Shown here one piece after another: positions 5,903 through 14,831 of a DNA stretch of 64,000 bases. The stretch comes from UBA7703 sp034926785. Lineage in GTDB: Bacteria; Bacillota; Clostridia; Christensenellales; CAG-138. The notes beneath the pieces were generated by a model. The model did not search any database. It worked only from the letters and a program-made list of their open reading frames with translations, and was not told the origin of the DNA. Made by a program: the position numbers and the translations under genes. The stretch lies in NCBI GenBank assembly GCA_034926785.1, contig JAYFQU010000032.1, positions 1-64,000 on the forward strand, read 5' to 3'. Each line of letters opens with the position of its first letter. Positions within the stretch are counted from its first letter, which is position 1.

Positions 5903-8506
5903 ATGCCTGCTTCGATGACGCCGATGATGCGGCAATATCTCGAACTCAAGGAAAAATATAGCGATTGCTTGCTGTTCTTTCGCCTCGGGGACTTCTATGA
6001 GATGTTCTTTGAGGATGCAAAAACCGCCGCAAAAGAACTCGACCTTGTGCTTACCGGACGCGATTGCGGATTGAGCGAACGCGCGCCGATGTGCGGGGTT
6101 CCCTATCATGCGGTGGATAATTACATCTCCAAACTCATTGAAAAGGGATATAAGGTTGCCGTCTGCGAGCAGATGGAGGATCCGACGCTCGCAAAGGGGC
6201 TCGTGGAGCGGGATGTCATCCGCATCATCACCCCCGGCACGGTCATTGAAGATCGCATGCTCGAAGAGGGACAGAACAGCTATATTGCCTCCATCTCCAT
6301 CGGGGAGAGCATCATCGGGCTCGCTTATGCGGATGTTTCCACGGGCGAGTTCTATCTCTTGCAGTTGGATGGAAAACAACCCGCAGTTGCGCTGCTGGAC
6401 GAGCTGGAACGCATCCGCCCGAGGGAGATCATCGCCGAGCCGTCGCTCTTTATGCAGCAGTTGCTCGCACGGCAAATCTCTTCCTCCTACTATCTTGAAC
6501 AATACGGCGCGAGTGCGTTTTTGCCGGAGAGCGCACGGGATATTCTCAAGCGGCATTTTAACGTTAATTCTCTCGCCGGATTTGGCGCTGATGACGCGCC
6601 GTATGCCGTCTCCGCCGCAGGCGCGCTCATGCGCTATCTCGACGAAACGCAGAAAAACGCGCTCTCCCATATCAACGGCATGCGCCTCTTAAACCGCAGC
6701 AGTTATATGGTGCTGGATGCAACCACGCGGCGCAACCTCGAACTGACGCAGCCGCTCCGATACGGCGCAAACAAGAAGAACACGCTGATCCATCTGTTGG
6801 ATCAGGCGAAGACCGGCATGGGCGGCAGAATGCTTCGAGACTGGATCGACCGCCCGCTTCAATCGATTGATGAAATTGAGCGGCGGCTTGATGCGGTGGG
6901 GGAGTTAAAGGACAACCTCACGCAGCGCAAGCAGCTTCAGGAGTTGCTGCATGGCATATATGACATTGAGCGCCTTTGCAGCAAGATTGTCTATGGCACG
7001 GTCAACGCGCGGGACTGCGTTGCGCTGATTCTCACCCTGGAGCGAATTCCACTCATTCAGGAAACAACGCGGAACGCCGGCAGCGCCGCGTTGAGGGATA
7101 TCTCGCGCGATCTGGACGAGATGTCCGATGTTCTGTCACTGCTTATGAATGCGATTGTGGACGAACCTCCCTCGAACTTGAAGGAGGGCGGGTTCATTCG
7201 CGCCGGTTATCATGCGGAGGTGGATGAACTGCGCAGCATCGCAGAAAACTCGCAAGCTTGGCTAGAGCAATTCGAGGCCAACGAACGTGAAAACACGAAG
7301 ATCAAGTCCTTGCGCGTGAGCTATAATCGCGTTTTTGGTTACTATATCGAGGTGACCAAGTCCTATCTTGCGCAGGTTCCGTATGAATACGAGCGGAAGC
7401 AGACGCTGGCCAATGCGGAGCGGTATGTCACGCCGGAGCTCAAGGAGATGGAGCAGAAAATTCTCGGCGCAAAGGATCGGTTGATTGCGCTGGAAGCGGA
7501 ACTTTTTGCCGCAATCCGTGACGTTTTGCTGAATTGCACCGGCAGGCTGCAACTCGACGGTGCCTTGCTTGCGGAGCTCGACGCCTATGTTTCGCTTGCC
7601 GAGGTTGCTTCCAACAACGGCTATAGCCGCCCAACCCTCAATCAGCAGGGGCGCATCAAGATCGTCAACGGCCGTCATCCCGTAATCGAACGCGCGATGA
7701 AGGAGCCGTTTGTGCCGAACGACGTTTTGCTCAACCGATCTGAGGATCGGCTGCTCATCATCACCGGCCCGAATATGGCAGGCAAAAGCACCTACATGCG
7801 TCAGACCGCGCTGATTGCGCTCATGGCGCATATCGGATCGTTCGTTCCGGCGACGGAAGCGGACGTCTGCATCGTGGACCGGATCTTCACGCGCATTGGT
7901 GCAAGCGACGATCTCTCCTCCGGTCAGAGTACGTTTATGGTGGAGATGAGCGAGGTTGCCAATATTCTGCACAACGCAAGCGCAAACAGCCTGCTGATTC
8001 TGGACGAAATCGGCCGCGGAACCAGTACATTTGACGGGCTAAGCATTGCCTGGTCGGTGCTGGAATACATCGCAGATGCCAAACGCTGCGGCGCAAAAGC
8101 GCTGTTTGCAACACATTATCACGAGCTTACCGAGCTGGAAGGCGAGCTGCCCGGTGTAAAAAACTACCGTGTCACCGTCCGCGAAATCGGCGAAGATATT
8201 GTGTTTTTACGTAAGATCGTCCGTGGAGGAGCGGATCAGAGCTTCGGCATTCAGGTTGCCCGACTTGCGGGTCTGCCGGAGGCGGTGCTCTCCCGCGCGA
8301 AGGACATATTGGAGAAGTTGGAGACGGCGGATATCGCTGCAAAGCGCGAACCCGCAAAGATTGAAATCAGCGTTCAACCTTCCCTGCTCGATGAAAGCAG
8401 AGAGGAAAGTGCGCTGCGCATACTCAAAGAGATGGATGTCAACCACTTAACGCCGCTGGAGGCGCTTAACCAGCTCTTTGCGCTTCACGCCATGCTGGAA
8501 CAATAA
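5903..8506 (+). CDS. mutS: MutS, DNA mismatch recognition ATPase
   Basis: MutS dimers recognise mismatches and small loops and recruit MutL. The 867-residue protein has the mismatch-binding Phe-x-Glu motif in GDFYEMFFEDA (about residues 30-40), connector and lever domains, Walker A GPNMAGKST (about 625), Walker B LLILDEIGRGTSTFDG (about 697-712) and the conserved THYHEL (about 735). The C-terminus RILKEMDVNHLTPLEALNQL resembles the beta-clamp or tetramerisation tail of MutS1. ATG 5903 has GGAGG seven bases upstream. It is in the miaB-ymcA-mutS-mutL-miaA unit with 15-base and 11-base gaps. Confidence 0.98.
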   Translation: MPASMTPMMRQYLELKEKYSDCLLFFRLGDFYEMFFEDAKTAAKELDLVLTGRDCGLSERAPMCGVPYHAVDNYISKLIEKGYKVAVCEQMEDPTLAKGLVERDVIRIITPGTVIEDRMLEEGQNSYIASISIGESIIGLAYADVSTGEFYLLQLDGKQPAVALLDELERIRPREIIAEPSLFMQQLLARQISSSYYLEQYGASAFLPESARDILKRHFNVNSLAGFGADDAPYAVSAAGALMRYLDETQKNALSHINGMRLLNRSSYMVLDATTRRNLELTQPLRYGANKKNTLIHLLDQAKTGMGGRMLRDWIDRPLQSIDEIERRLDAVGELKDNLTQRKQLQELLHGIYDIERLCSKIVYGTVNARDCVALILTLERIPLIQETTRNAGSAALRDISRDLDEMSDVLSLLMNAIVDEPPSNLKEGGFIRAGYHAEVDELRSIAENSQAWLEQFEANERENTKIKSLRVSYNRVFGYYIEVTKSYLAQVPYEYERKQTLANAERYVTPELKEMEQKILGAKDRLIALEAELFAAIRDVLLNCTGRLQLDGALLAELDAYVSLAEVASNNGYSRPTLNQQGRIKIVNGRHPVIERAMKEPFVPNDVLLNRSEDRLLIITGPNMAGKSTYMRQTALIALMAHIGSFVPATEADVCIVDRIFTRIGASDDLSSGQSTFMVEMSEVANILHNASANSLLILDEIGRGTSTFDGLSIAWSVLEYIADAKRCGAKALFATHYHELTELEGELPGVKNYRVTVREIGEDIVFLRKIVRGGADQSFGIQVARLAGLPEAVLSRAKDILEKLETADIAAKREPAKIEISVQPSLLDESREESALRILKEMDVNHLTPLEALNQLFALHAMLEQ

Positions 8507-8517
8507 CGGAGAACGCT

Positions 8518-10344
8518 ATGCCCAAGGTACATGTACTTCCACCCAGAATTGCGAACCAGATTGCCGCCGGCGAGGTTGTCGAGCGGCCGAGTTCGGTTGT
8601 CAAGGAATTGGTTGAAAACTCGATTGACGCGGGCGCGACAAATGTCACCATCGAGATAGAAAACGGCGGAATCGACAGCATCCGCATCATCGACAACGGT
8701 GGCGGGATTGCGGACGACGACTGCGAAACCGCGTTTCTACGGCATGCAACAAGTAAAATTTCAACGGCAAACGACCTGTTTTCGATTCGCTCACTCGGAT
8801 TCCGCGGCGAAGCGCTGGCGTCTATCGCGGCGGTTTCGCGCGTGACGCTGCAAACGCAGATCGAGGGAGATGAGCTGGGCTCGCTGATTCGCTACGAGGG
8901 CGGAGAGCTCATGGAGCATAAGCGCGTTGCCGGAACGCGGGGCACGAGCGTTGAGGTGCGAAATCTGTTTTTCAACGTTCCCGCAAGGCTCAAGTTCATC
9001 AAGAGCAGCCGCGCCGAGAGCGCCGCAATCGGCGACTATGTCGCCAGGCTGATTCTCTCGGCACCGCAGATCGCCGTGCATTATATCAGCGGTGGCAAGA
9101 CCGTCTACCGCTCGACGGGAAACGGAAACGCGAAGGATGCGCTGGTCTCGGTATACGGCGTGAGTACGGAGCGGCAGATCTGTCCTGTTTTGTTCGACGA
9201 TGGATATCTTAAGATTACGGGATTTGTTGGCGTGCCGGATCTGGCGCGCGCCAACCGTTCCGGGCAGACTTTTTTACTCAACGGGCGCATCATCCGTTCC
9301 AACGAGCTTAGCAACGCGCTCTCCCGCTCTTTTGACACACGGGTGCTGATCGGGCGGTTTCCGTTTGCGGTACTTTACCTGAACATCGCCTTTGCGGAGG
9401 TGGACGTCAACGTTCACCCGACCAAGATGGAGGTTCGCTTTACCGACGAACAGCGGGTGAGCAGAAGCGTCGTCGCCGCATGTTCGGAAGCACTGATTCG
9501 CAGCTATGTTCCGACGATCGAACAAAAAAGCGAATTATTGGAAGAGAAGCTCCGGTTTGAGCCAAATGTACCCGAGCGGGACGATGCACCGTATCACCCG
9601 GAAGAGAAAATAGACCTGCGCGCGCCGTTTCAGCGCCCCAGCGGCACCCTACGGGAAAGCGGCTATGTCGGCCTCCCGCCCCGTGTTCCGACCTTTCGAA
9701 TGCCGAGCCGCGACCCGGAGCCGCCTGCAAACCCGGATCCAATCTTTCTCTCAACCCCTGTGGAATCGTTTGACAATCCCTATCACATCATCGGCTGCGC
9801 GTTTGACAGCTATTGGTATGTTCAGCAGGGAGAGAACGTTTACTGCATCGACCAGCACGCGGCGCATGAGCGGCTGCTCTATGACGCGCTGATGACGCGC
9901 AGCGCCGCCGTGGTTTCGCAGACGCTGTTTTTGCCGGAGGATGTTCGCTTGCTGCCCAGCGAGTCGGATGTTTTTTTCACAAACAAGGAGGAGTTGGAGC
10001 GCTTTGGCTTTGTCTTCTCGGACGCAGGGGAGACGAGCGTAACGCTGCTCGCCGTGCCGCAGGTCAACGGCAGCGCGCTCAAGAGCGCGTTTCTGCACGA
10101 TGTGCTGGAGTTTCTCTCCGGCTCAGACGAGGCGCGACCGAACGACTGGTTTCGCGACGCGATTGCACAATCCGCCTGCAAGCACGCGGTGAAGGCGGGG
10201 GAACGGCTCAGCCACGACGAGATCAAGCAATTGCTGGAGAAGATACGCGAACAGGATACGCTCCTAACCTGCCCGCACGGACGCCCGGTTGCGATTCGTT
10301 TCAGCAAGACAGAAATTGAAAAGATGTTTAAGCGCATTCTATAG
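8518..10344 (+). CDS. mutL: MutL, mismatch repair endonuclease-type protein
   Basis: The N-terminal GHKL ATPase shows ELVENSIDAGA, DNGGGI and GFRGEALASI (about residues 35-100). After a Pro-rich linker (about 345-420) the C-terminal domain has DQHAAHERLLYD, ACK (SACKHAV) and CPHGRPVAIR motifs, so it is the metal-dependent nicking type typical of bacteria without MutH. The last acidic residue of the DQHA(X)2E(X)4E motif is Asp instead of Glu, a conservative change. 608 residues is normal. GGAGAACGCT precedes the ATG, 11 bases after mutS. Confidence 0.96.
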   Translation: MPKVHVLPPRIANQIAAGEVVERPSSVVKELVENSIDAGATNVTIEIENGGIDSIRIIDNGGGIADDDCETAFLRHATSKISTANDLFSIRSLGFRGEALASIAAVSRVTLQTQIEGDELGSLIRYEGGELMEHKRVAGTRGTSVEVRNLFFNVPARLKFIKSSRAESAAIGDYVARLILSAPQIAVHYISGGKTVYRSTGNGNAKDALVSVYGVSTERQICPVLFDDGYLKITGFVGVPDLARANRSGQTFLLNGRIIRSNELSNALSRSFDTRVLIGRFPFAVLYLNIAFAEVDVNVHPTKMEVRFTDEQRVSRSVVAACSEALIRSYVPTIEQKSELLEEKLRFEPNVPERDDAPYHPEEKIDLRAPFQRPSGTLRESGYVGLPPRVPTFRMPSRDPEPPANPDPIFLSTPVESFDNPYHIIGCAFDSYWYVQQGENVYCIDQHAAHERLLYDALMTRSAAVVSQTLFLPEDVRLLPSESDVFFTNKEELERFGFVFSDAGETSVTLLAVPQVNGSALKSAFLHDVLEFLSGSDEARPNDWFRDAIAQSACKHAVKAGERLSHDEIKQLLEKIREQDTLLTCPHGRPVAIRFSKTEIEKMFKRIL

Positions 10345-10348
10345 GCAC

Positions 10349-11314
10349 ATGGAAACAGCAGTTCAAAGGCAAAGGATCGTCTGCATCGTCGGGCCGACCG
10401 CCTGCCACAAAACCGAAGTCTCGATCGAGCTTGCTAAACGTGTAAACGGTGAAATCGTTTCCGCGGATTCCGTGCAGGTTTATTTGGGCATGGACATCGG
10501 CTCCGCAAAGCCAACAATTGAAGAACGGCAGGGGATTGTTCATCACCTCATCGACTGCTTCCCGATTGATACGCCGGAGTGTTCGGTTTCCATGTTTCGT
10601 ACGATGGCGTCTGAGGCAATCGATGGCACGATCCGCCGAAACCATGTCCCGATCGTCGTAGGCGGCAGCGGTTTGTATGTTAACTCCCTGACGTATCCGC
10701 TTGGGTTTGCGATTCCACGTGACGACGAGATCCGCGAGCGGATTTCAGGCGAGTACGACAAAGACCCGGGTAGAGTATACGCACGGCTAAAATCTGTCGA
10801 TCCCCGAACGGCTGACCGACTCCATGTCAATGACAAGAAGCGGGTGATCCGCGCGCTTGAGGTGTTTGAATGCGCCGGGAAACCGCTCAGCGAATACGGC
10901 GGAGATTTTCAAAACAGCGCGGGGGAACAGCCGCCCTATGAACCACTCCTGTTCGGACTGAATATGGATCGAGAAAGGCTTTACGGCCGAATCAACCTGC
11001 GCGTGGATCTTATGATGAAAGCGGGACTTTTAGAAGAAGCGCGTCGCATCTATGACGCGCGTTATGAAAAAAGCCTTCCTGCCATGCGATCGATTGGTTA
11101 CCAGCAGCTATTCGCCTATTTTGACGGAACCTGCTCGCTCGAGGAAGCGGTGGAGCAAATCAAACTTGACACACGGCATTTTGCAAAGCGCCAACTCACC
11201 TGGTTTAAACGAGATGAACGCATCCGCTGGCACGACGTGACTAATTGGGATAATGAAAAGAGCAGCCTGCTGAACGAGCTGACAAAGCAGGCAAAAGACT
11301 GGATGAATGCTTAG
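10349..11314 (+). CDS. miaA: MiaA, tRNA dimethylallyltransferase
   Basis: MiaA transfers the dimethylallyl group from DMAPP to N6 of A37, the step before MiaB. The 321 residues show VSADSVQVYLGMDIGSAKP, VGGSGLYVNSL, and R/K-rich DKKRVIRALEVFE; a C-terminal HFAKRQLTWFKRD is typical. The P-loop reads GPTACHKT (residues 15-22), with His20 where the Walker A consensus has Gly. The start at 10349, five bases after the mutL stop, is chosen because the longer frame from 10289 overlaps mutL and adds unrelated sequence; no strong ribosome binding site is seen, so translation probably depends on coupling to mutL. Confidence 0.93.
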   Translation: METAVQRQRIVCIVGPTACHKTEVSIELAKRVNGEIVSADSVQVYLGMDIGSAKPTIEERQGIVHHLIDCFPIDTPECSVSMFRTMASEAIDGTIRRNHVPIVVGGSGLYVNSLTYPLGFAIPRDDEIRERISGEYDKDPGRVYARLKSVDPRTADRLHVNDKKRVIRALEVFECAGKPLSEYGGDFQNSAGEQPPYEPLLFGLNMDRERLYGRINLRVDLMMKAGLLEEARRIYDARYEKSLPAMRSIGYQQLFAYFDGTCSLEEAVEQIKLDTRHFAKRQLTWFKRDERIRWHDVTNWDNEKSSLLNELTKQAKDWMNA

Positions 11315-11358
11315 GCATCATAAACAGATAAGAACCAAGCATTGAGGGGATCAATCAA

Positions 11359-12609
11359 ATGATAGAAATTTCCGATCGCGCGCGAGAATTGGTCTGGAGC
11401 GCGGAACAATCTTGCAAAGATGTCTTTCGCCGAATCGACGCGATTGAGATGGTAACCCAACAGCGCGTGCTGGAGGCCTTCTGGAGTGAGCGCGTGAGCA
11501 CGCGTCACTTCGCGCCGACCACGGGATATGGATATGACGACATCGGTCGGGATACCCTCGACCGCGTGTTTGCGCGCGCGCTGCAGGCTGAGCAGGCTCT
11601 CGTTCGCCCGCAGTTTGTCAACGGCACGCATGCGATCTTTACCGCGCTCGCGGGAATCGTGGAACCGGGGGACAGAATCGTCTCCATCACGGGGGAGCCG
11701 TACGACACACTGCTGGAGGCGATCGGGACGCGCGGCGATGCGCCGAATTCGCTCAAGCGTTTGGGCGTTTCGTTCCGGGCGATTTCGCTAACCGGTAATA
11801 ACGAGATGGATATGGCCACGCTGGCAACGCTTTCCGGCGAACCGGTTCGTGTGATCTATGCACAGCGCTCGCGCGGCTACGCCTGGCGGGAGGCAATCTC
11901 AATGGCGCAGCTAAAGACGGCGCTTGAGGCAGCGCGTGGGCTGTTCCCCGAAGCGATCGTATTGATTGACAATTGCTATGGCGAGTTCGTTGAGGCGATG
12001 GAGCCCACGATGGTGGGCGCGGATCTCATCGCAGGGTCGCTGATCAAAAATCCCGGCGGCGGGCTGGCGCCTACCGGCGGCTATATCGCCGGAAAATCGG
12101 AGCTCATTGAGCGTATTGCCCAACGCATGACCGTGCCCGGAATGGGCGCGGAGGTTGGTTCTTATGCGGGCGACTATCGGTTGTTTTATCAGGGGCTGTT
12201 CCTCGCGCCGCATGTGACAGCGCAGTGCGTTAAGGGCGCGGCGCTCTTTGCGCGGATGTTTGAGCAGTTAAACTTGCTGACGATGCCGCTATACGACACA
12301 CATCGGTCGGATATCATTCAAGCGGTCCAGTTTCCGGATGCGGCGTCTCTTGTCGCCTTCTGCCGGAGCATACAAAAAGCGGCCCCGGTGGACAGCTTTG
12401 TGTCTCCGGAACCGTGGGATATGCCGGGTTATGAGGATCAGGTGGTCATGGCGGCAGGTGCATTTGTGCAGGGAGCGACAACGGAGCTCAGCGCCGACGG
12501 GCCCATTCGCGCGCCGTATACGGCCTATCTGCAGGGGTCGCTGACCTATGCGCACGCGAGAATCGCCTGTATGCTTGCCTGCGACGAGTTAATTCGTCAG
12601 GGATTGTAA
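11359..12609 (+). CDS. ynbB: Methionine gamma-lyase family protein (YnbB-like PLP enzyme)
   Basis: The 416-residue protein is of the PLP-dependent fold-type I family often labelled 'cystathionine beta-lyase family protein involved in aluminum resistance' (YnbB). Visible features: FVNGTHAIFTAL (cofactor phosphate region, about residues 87-98), IDNCYGEFVE (Asp that pairs with the PLP ring, about 203-212), and AGSLIKNPGGGLAPTGGYIAG with the Schiff-base Lys (about 225-245). The biochemical function of YnbB is not established. Its location just after miaA mirrors the Bacillus miaA-hfq-hflX-ynbB order, with hfq and hflX missing. ATG 11359 has GAGGGG upstream. It ends one base before the convergent lexA stop. 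Confidence 0.88.
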   Translation: MIEISDRARELVWSAEQSCKDVFRRIDAIEMVTQQRVLEAFWSERVSTRHFAPTTGYGYDDIGRDTLDRVFARALQAEQALVRPQFVNGTHAIFTALAGIVEPGDRIVSITGEPYDTLLEAIGTRGDAPNSLKRLGVSFRAISLTGNNEMDMATLATLSGEPVRVIYAQRSRGYAWREAISMAQLKTALEAARGLFPEAIVLIDNCYGEFVEAMEPTMVGADLIAGSLIKNPGGGLAPTGGYIAGKSELIERIAQRMTVPGMGAEVGSYAGDYRLFYQGLFLAPHVTAQCVKGAALFARMFEQLNLLTMPLYDTHRSDIIQAVQFPDAASLVAFCRSIQKAAPVDSFVSPEPWDMPGYEDQVVMAAGAFVQGATTELSADGPIRAPYTAYLQGSLTYAHARIACMLACDELIRQGL

Positions 12610-12610
12610 G

Positions 12611-13240
12611 CTAGATCGAGCGGAGCAAGCCGATGACCTTGCCGGATATTTCTACGTCTTCAAAGGCAACATAGATTGGCTCAAATAGATCATTTTCCGG
12701 CTGAAGGCGGATGCGCCCCTTTTCGCGAAAAAAACGCTTAACCGTCGCGCTCTCGCCGTTGACACGGGCGACGACGATATCTCCATTGGTGCAGGCGCAG
12801 TTGTGGTTGACGACGAGGATGTCCCCGTCCCGAATGCCTGCATCCCGCATGCTCTCGCCGTCTACGCGGAGCATATACACTTCTTCCGGCTCCTTGCCGC
12901 GCATGAGTACGTCCGGCAGGGGGAATGCATCTTCAATATTCTCTGTCGCAAGCATCGGAACGCCGGCTGCGACACGGCCAATGAGCGGCACGGCAAACGG
13001 TTTTTCCTCCGCGCGATCCGGCAGGTTTTCGGTGTTGACAAACACGGCGCGCTGCTTGGAAGGATCGCGCGTGATCAATCCCTTTTTCTCCAGATTCCTC
13101 AGGTGGGTGTGTACCGTAGCCGTGGATTTTAACCCGACTGCGGCGCAGATTTCACGAACCGAAGGGGGATAGGCATGTTCCTCAGTAAAGGAAATCATAT
13201 ATTCCAGAATAACCTGTTGAGGATCGGATAGCTTTTTCAT
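12611..13240 (-). CDS. lexA: LexA, SOS repressor
   Basis: LexA represses DNA-damage genes and is inactivated by RecA-stimulated self-cleavage. The 209 residues hold the winged-helix domain (YPPSVREICAAVGLKSTATVHTHL, about 24-47), the cleavage bond in RVAAGVP (Ala92-Gly93) and the Ser/Lys dyad (Ser130 in DGESM, Lys168 in TVKRF). The start at 13240 gives the usual MKKLS N-terminus; an ATG at 13267 is in frame but its ribosome site is no better. A LexA box overlaps the -35 of its promoter, so it is autoregulated. It converges with ynbB with a 1-base gap and no separate terminator. Confidence 0.96.
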   Translation of the reverse strand: MKKLSDPQQVILEYMISFTEEHAYPPSVREICAAVGLKSTATVHTHLRNLEKKGLITRDPSKQRAVFVNTENLPDRAEEKPFAVPLIGRVAAGVPMLATENIEDAFPLPDVLMRGKEPEEVYMLRVDGESMRDAGIRDGDILVVNHNCACTNGDIVVARVNGESATVKRFFREKGRIRLQPENDLFEPIYVAFEDVEISGKVIGLLRSI

Positions 13241-13332
13241 GAGAAACCACAACCTCCGTTTACGCATTACCCACAGAAAAACAAGCTCTGGCCGCTAGCG
13301 AACGCACCGAGTACACGCTTGACTTTGGCGAG

Positions 13333-13372
13333 ATTATACCATATACTGCACCTGATTGCAAACATATGTTCG
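13333..13372 (-). promoter_or_regulatory. lexA promoter with overlapping LexA box
   Basis: Minus-strand TTGCAA (13361-13356), 17-base spacer, TATAAT (13338-13333) with an upstream TGG extension. The LexA operator CAAACATATGTTCG (13359-13372) matches the Bacillus/Clostridia consensus CGAAC-N4-GTTCG in 13 of 14 positions as read and overlaps the -35, so LexA would block its own promoter. The same box lies 20 bases before the divergent Cys-rich gene. Confidence 0.85.
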
Positions 13373-13391
13373 GAAGACTGGTGATTTTTTT

Positions 13392-13721
13392 ATGAAGCAA
13401 TGTGTTTTACACGCGGATAAGGTTTGTAACGACTGCGGCGAGTGTGACGACCGCTGCGAGCTCGACCCGCAAAAAATCTGCGATAACTGTTTCCGCTGTC
13501 TCGACGCGATGACGGAGGGGTATGCGAAGATACCGATCTCCGGGGTCTATCTGGATGATGAATTCAGCCCGGAGCGAAATGGCGCGGCAGAGGATCGCTT
13601 TGAGGAAAGCTACGTGCTTGACTCGGACGAAGACTGGAAAGCGGACGAAAACTGGCGCGTTCGCACCCTGCCGGAGAGTTACTTTGGCGAGCGGGTGAGA
13701 AGAACGCACCGGCGCCATTAA
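13392..13721 (+). CDS. Small Cys-rich protein, unknown function
   Basis: I do not recognise a named family. The 109-residue product opens with eight cysteines in 36 residues (4, 12, 15, 18, 22, 30, 33, 36): CNDCGECDDRC and CDNCFRC, a CxxC-rich layout suited to two zinc or iron-sulfur sites. The rest is acidic, then basic (RVRRTHRRH). ATG 13392 starts the Cys block; upstream in-frame codons to 13356 lie in the LexA box. The ribosome site is weak (GGAAG 17 bases away). It is transcribed divergently from lexA across the LexA box, so SOS control is possible. Its TAA overlaps the recombinase stop in TTAA. Confidence 0.7.
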   Translation: MKQCVLHADKVCNDCGECDDRCELDPQKICDNCFRCLDAMTEGYAKIPISGVYLDDEFSPERNGAAEDRFEESYVLDSDEDWKADENWRVRTLPESYFGERVRRTHRRH

Positions 13722-14764
13722 TCGTCCCTGAGCTTGATTTTTTTTGCGGCGATTCGCTTATGCTCCTCGCTTGATGCGGCATAGTGTTTTCTGGTGGTGT
13801 TGACATCCTTATGACCCAGTACATCCGCGACCAGATAAATATCCTCGGTCTCATGATAGAGCATGGTTCCATAGGTGCTGCGGAGTTTATGCGGCGTGAT
13901 CTTCTTAAGCGGAGCGGCGAGTCTCGCGTATTTTTTCACAAGATTTTCGACGGCGCGCGTACTGATGCGCCGCATCTGCATTGAGAGAAAGAGGGCGCGC
14001 TCGTGCCCTTCCATGGCAGACTGCTGCTCACGCCAGTGATAATAGTCGTATAGCGCGACATGAACCTCTTCGCCAAAGTTCAAAATATCCTCACTGCCAC
14101 CTTTTCGCGTCACCACAAATGCGTCGCTTTCAAAGTCGATATCGCCCATATCGATTCCGACCAACTCACTGATACGAATTCCCGTGCCGAGGAAGAGCGT
14201 AAGAATCGCGACGTCCCGCAGTTTTGTCGCATTGTGATATTGTTTCTGTCGGTCGGAGAGACCTTCGCCGTTTTCCGCGAGATCCAGCAGATCCGCAACC
14301 TCGTTTGGCTCCAGCCGGATAATTGCCTTATCATAGAGCTTTGGAATATCGACCAGAGCCGCAACATTCGTCGGCAGATATTCCTGCTTATGCAAAAATT
14401 TAAAAAAGGAGCGAATGGATGAGAGTTTTCTCGCCTTTGCGCGCTCCTGATTGACCCATTCGCGCTCGCCTTTCTGATAAAACGAAACTTCATTGAGATA
14501 CAGCTCGATATGATACGCCTGCACCTTTTCCAAGTCGGCTGCGGTGAGGGAGGGGATGCTTTTCCCGGGAAAGAGGTCCTCCTGTTGGGATGCGAATTGA
14601 AAGAATCCCCTGAGATCAATTGCGTACGCGTATCGCGTCAACACGGAAGTTTGACTGTCGATTGCGCGAAAAAACGATCCGCAAAGCACCGGAAGTTCGG
14701 CTAACAGCGCGCGAATTTTAAGGGTGTAATCCTTGTGTTGCTCGGCATGATAGGCGTTAGCCAT
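13718..14764 (-). CDS. XerS-like tyrosine recombinase
   Basis: The 348-residue protein has an N-terminal SAM-like core-binding domain (about 25-140) and a catalytic domain with all tyrosine recombinase residues: R197 (GTGIRISELVG), K221 (TRKGG), H292 and R295 (TPHKLRSTYGT), H318 (LGHKD) and Y328 (RKHYA). Length (about 350 rather than 295-300), the insert between domains and the TRKGG.ED..N strand resemble XerS, the single chromosome-dimer recombinase of streptococci, more than XerC/XerD. A perfect dif-geometry inverted repeat lies 48 bases upstream, the arrangement known for xerS-difSL. No mobile-element genes surround it, arguing for a chromosomal Xer role. GGGAG precedes the ATG. Confidence 0.82.
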   Translation of the reverse strand: MANAYHAEQHKDYTLKIRALLAELPVLCGSFFRAIDSQTSVLTRYAYAIDLRGFFQFASQQEDLFPGKSIPSLTAADLEKVQAYHIELYLNEVSFYQKGEREWVNQERAKARKLSSIRSFFKFLHKQEYLPTNVAALVDIPKLYDKAIIRLEPNEVADLLDLAENGEGLSDRQKQYHNATKLRDVAILTLFLGTGIRISELVGIDMGDIDFESDAFVVTRKGGSEDILNFGEEVHVALYDYYHWREQQSAMEGHERALFLSMQMRRISTRAVENLVKKYARLAAPLKKITPHKLRSTYGTMLYHETEDIYLVADVLGHKDVNTTRKHYAASSEEHKRIAAKKIKLRDD

Positions 14765-14802
14765 TCAAAACGCTCCCAAATACTCCAATTTGAACGATTT
14801 CA

Positions 14803-14831
14803 TTCTAGCATAACTATTCGTTAAAGACAAG
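14803..14831 (-). promoter_or_regulatory. Putative promoter of the recombinase gene
   Basis: Minus-strand TTGTCT lying mostly in the centre of the inverted repeat, 17-base spacer, then TAGAAT preceded by TGC. Transcription would start just downstream and read the ATG at 14764. Confidence 0.5.

Noticed and set aside
5774..6670. 298-codon minus-strand open frame opposite mutS
   Set aside because: Shadow of mutS; no motif, no start signal.
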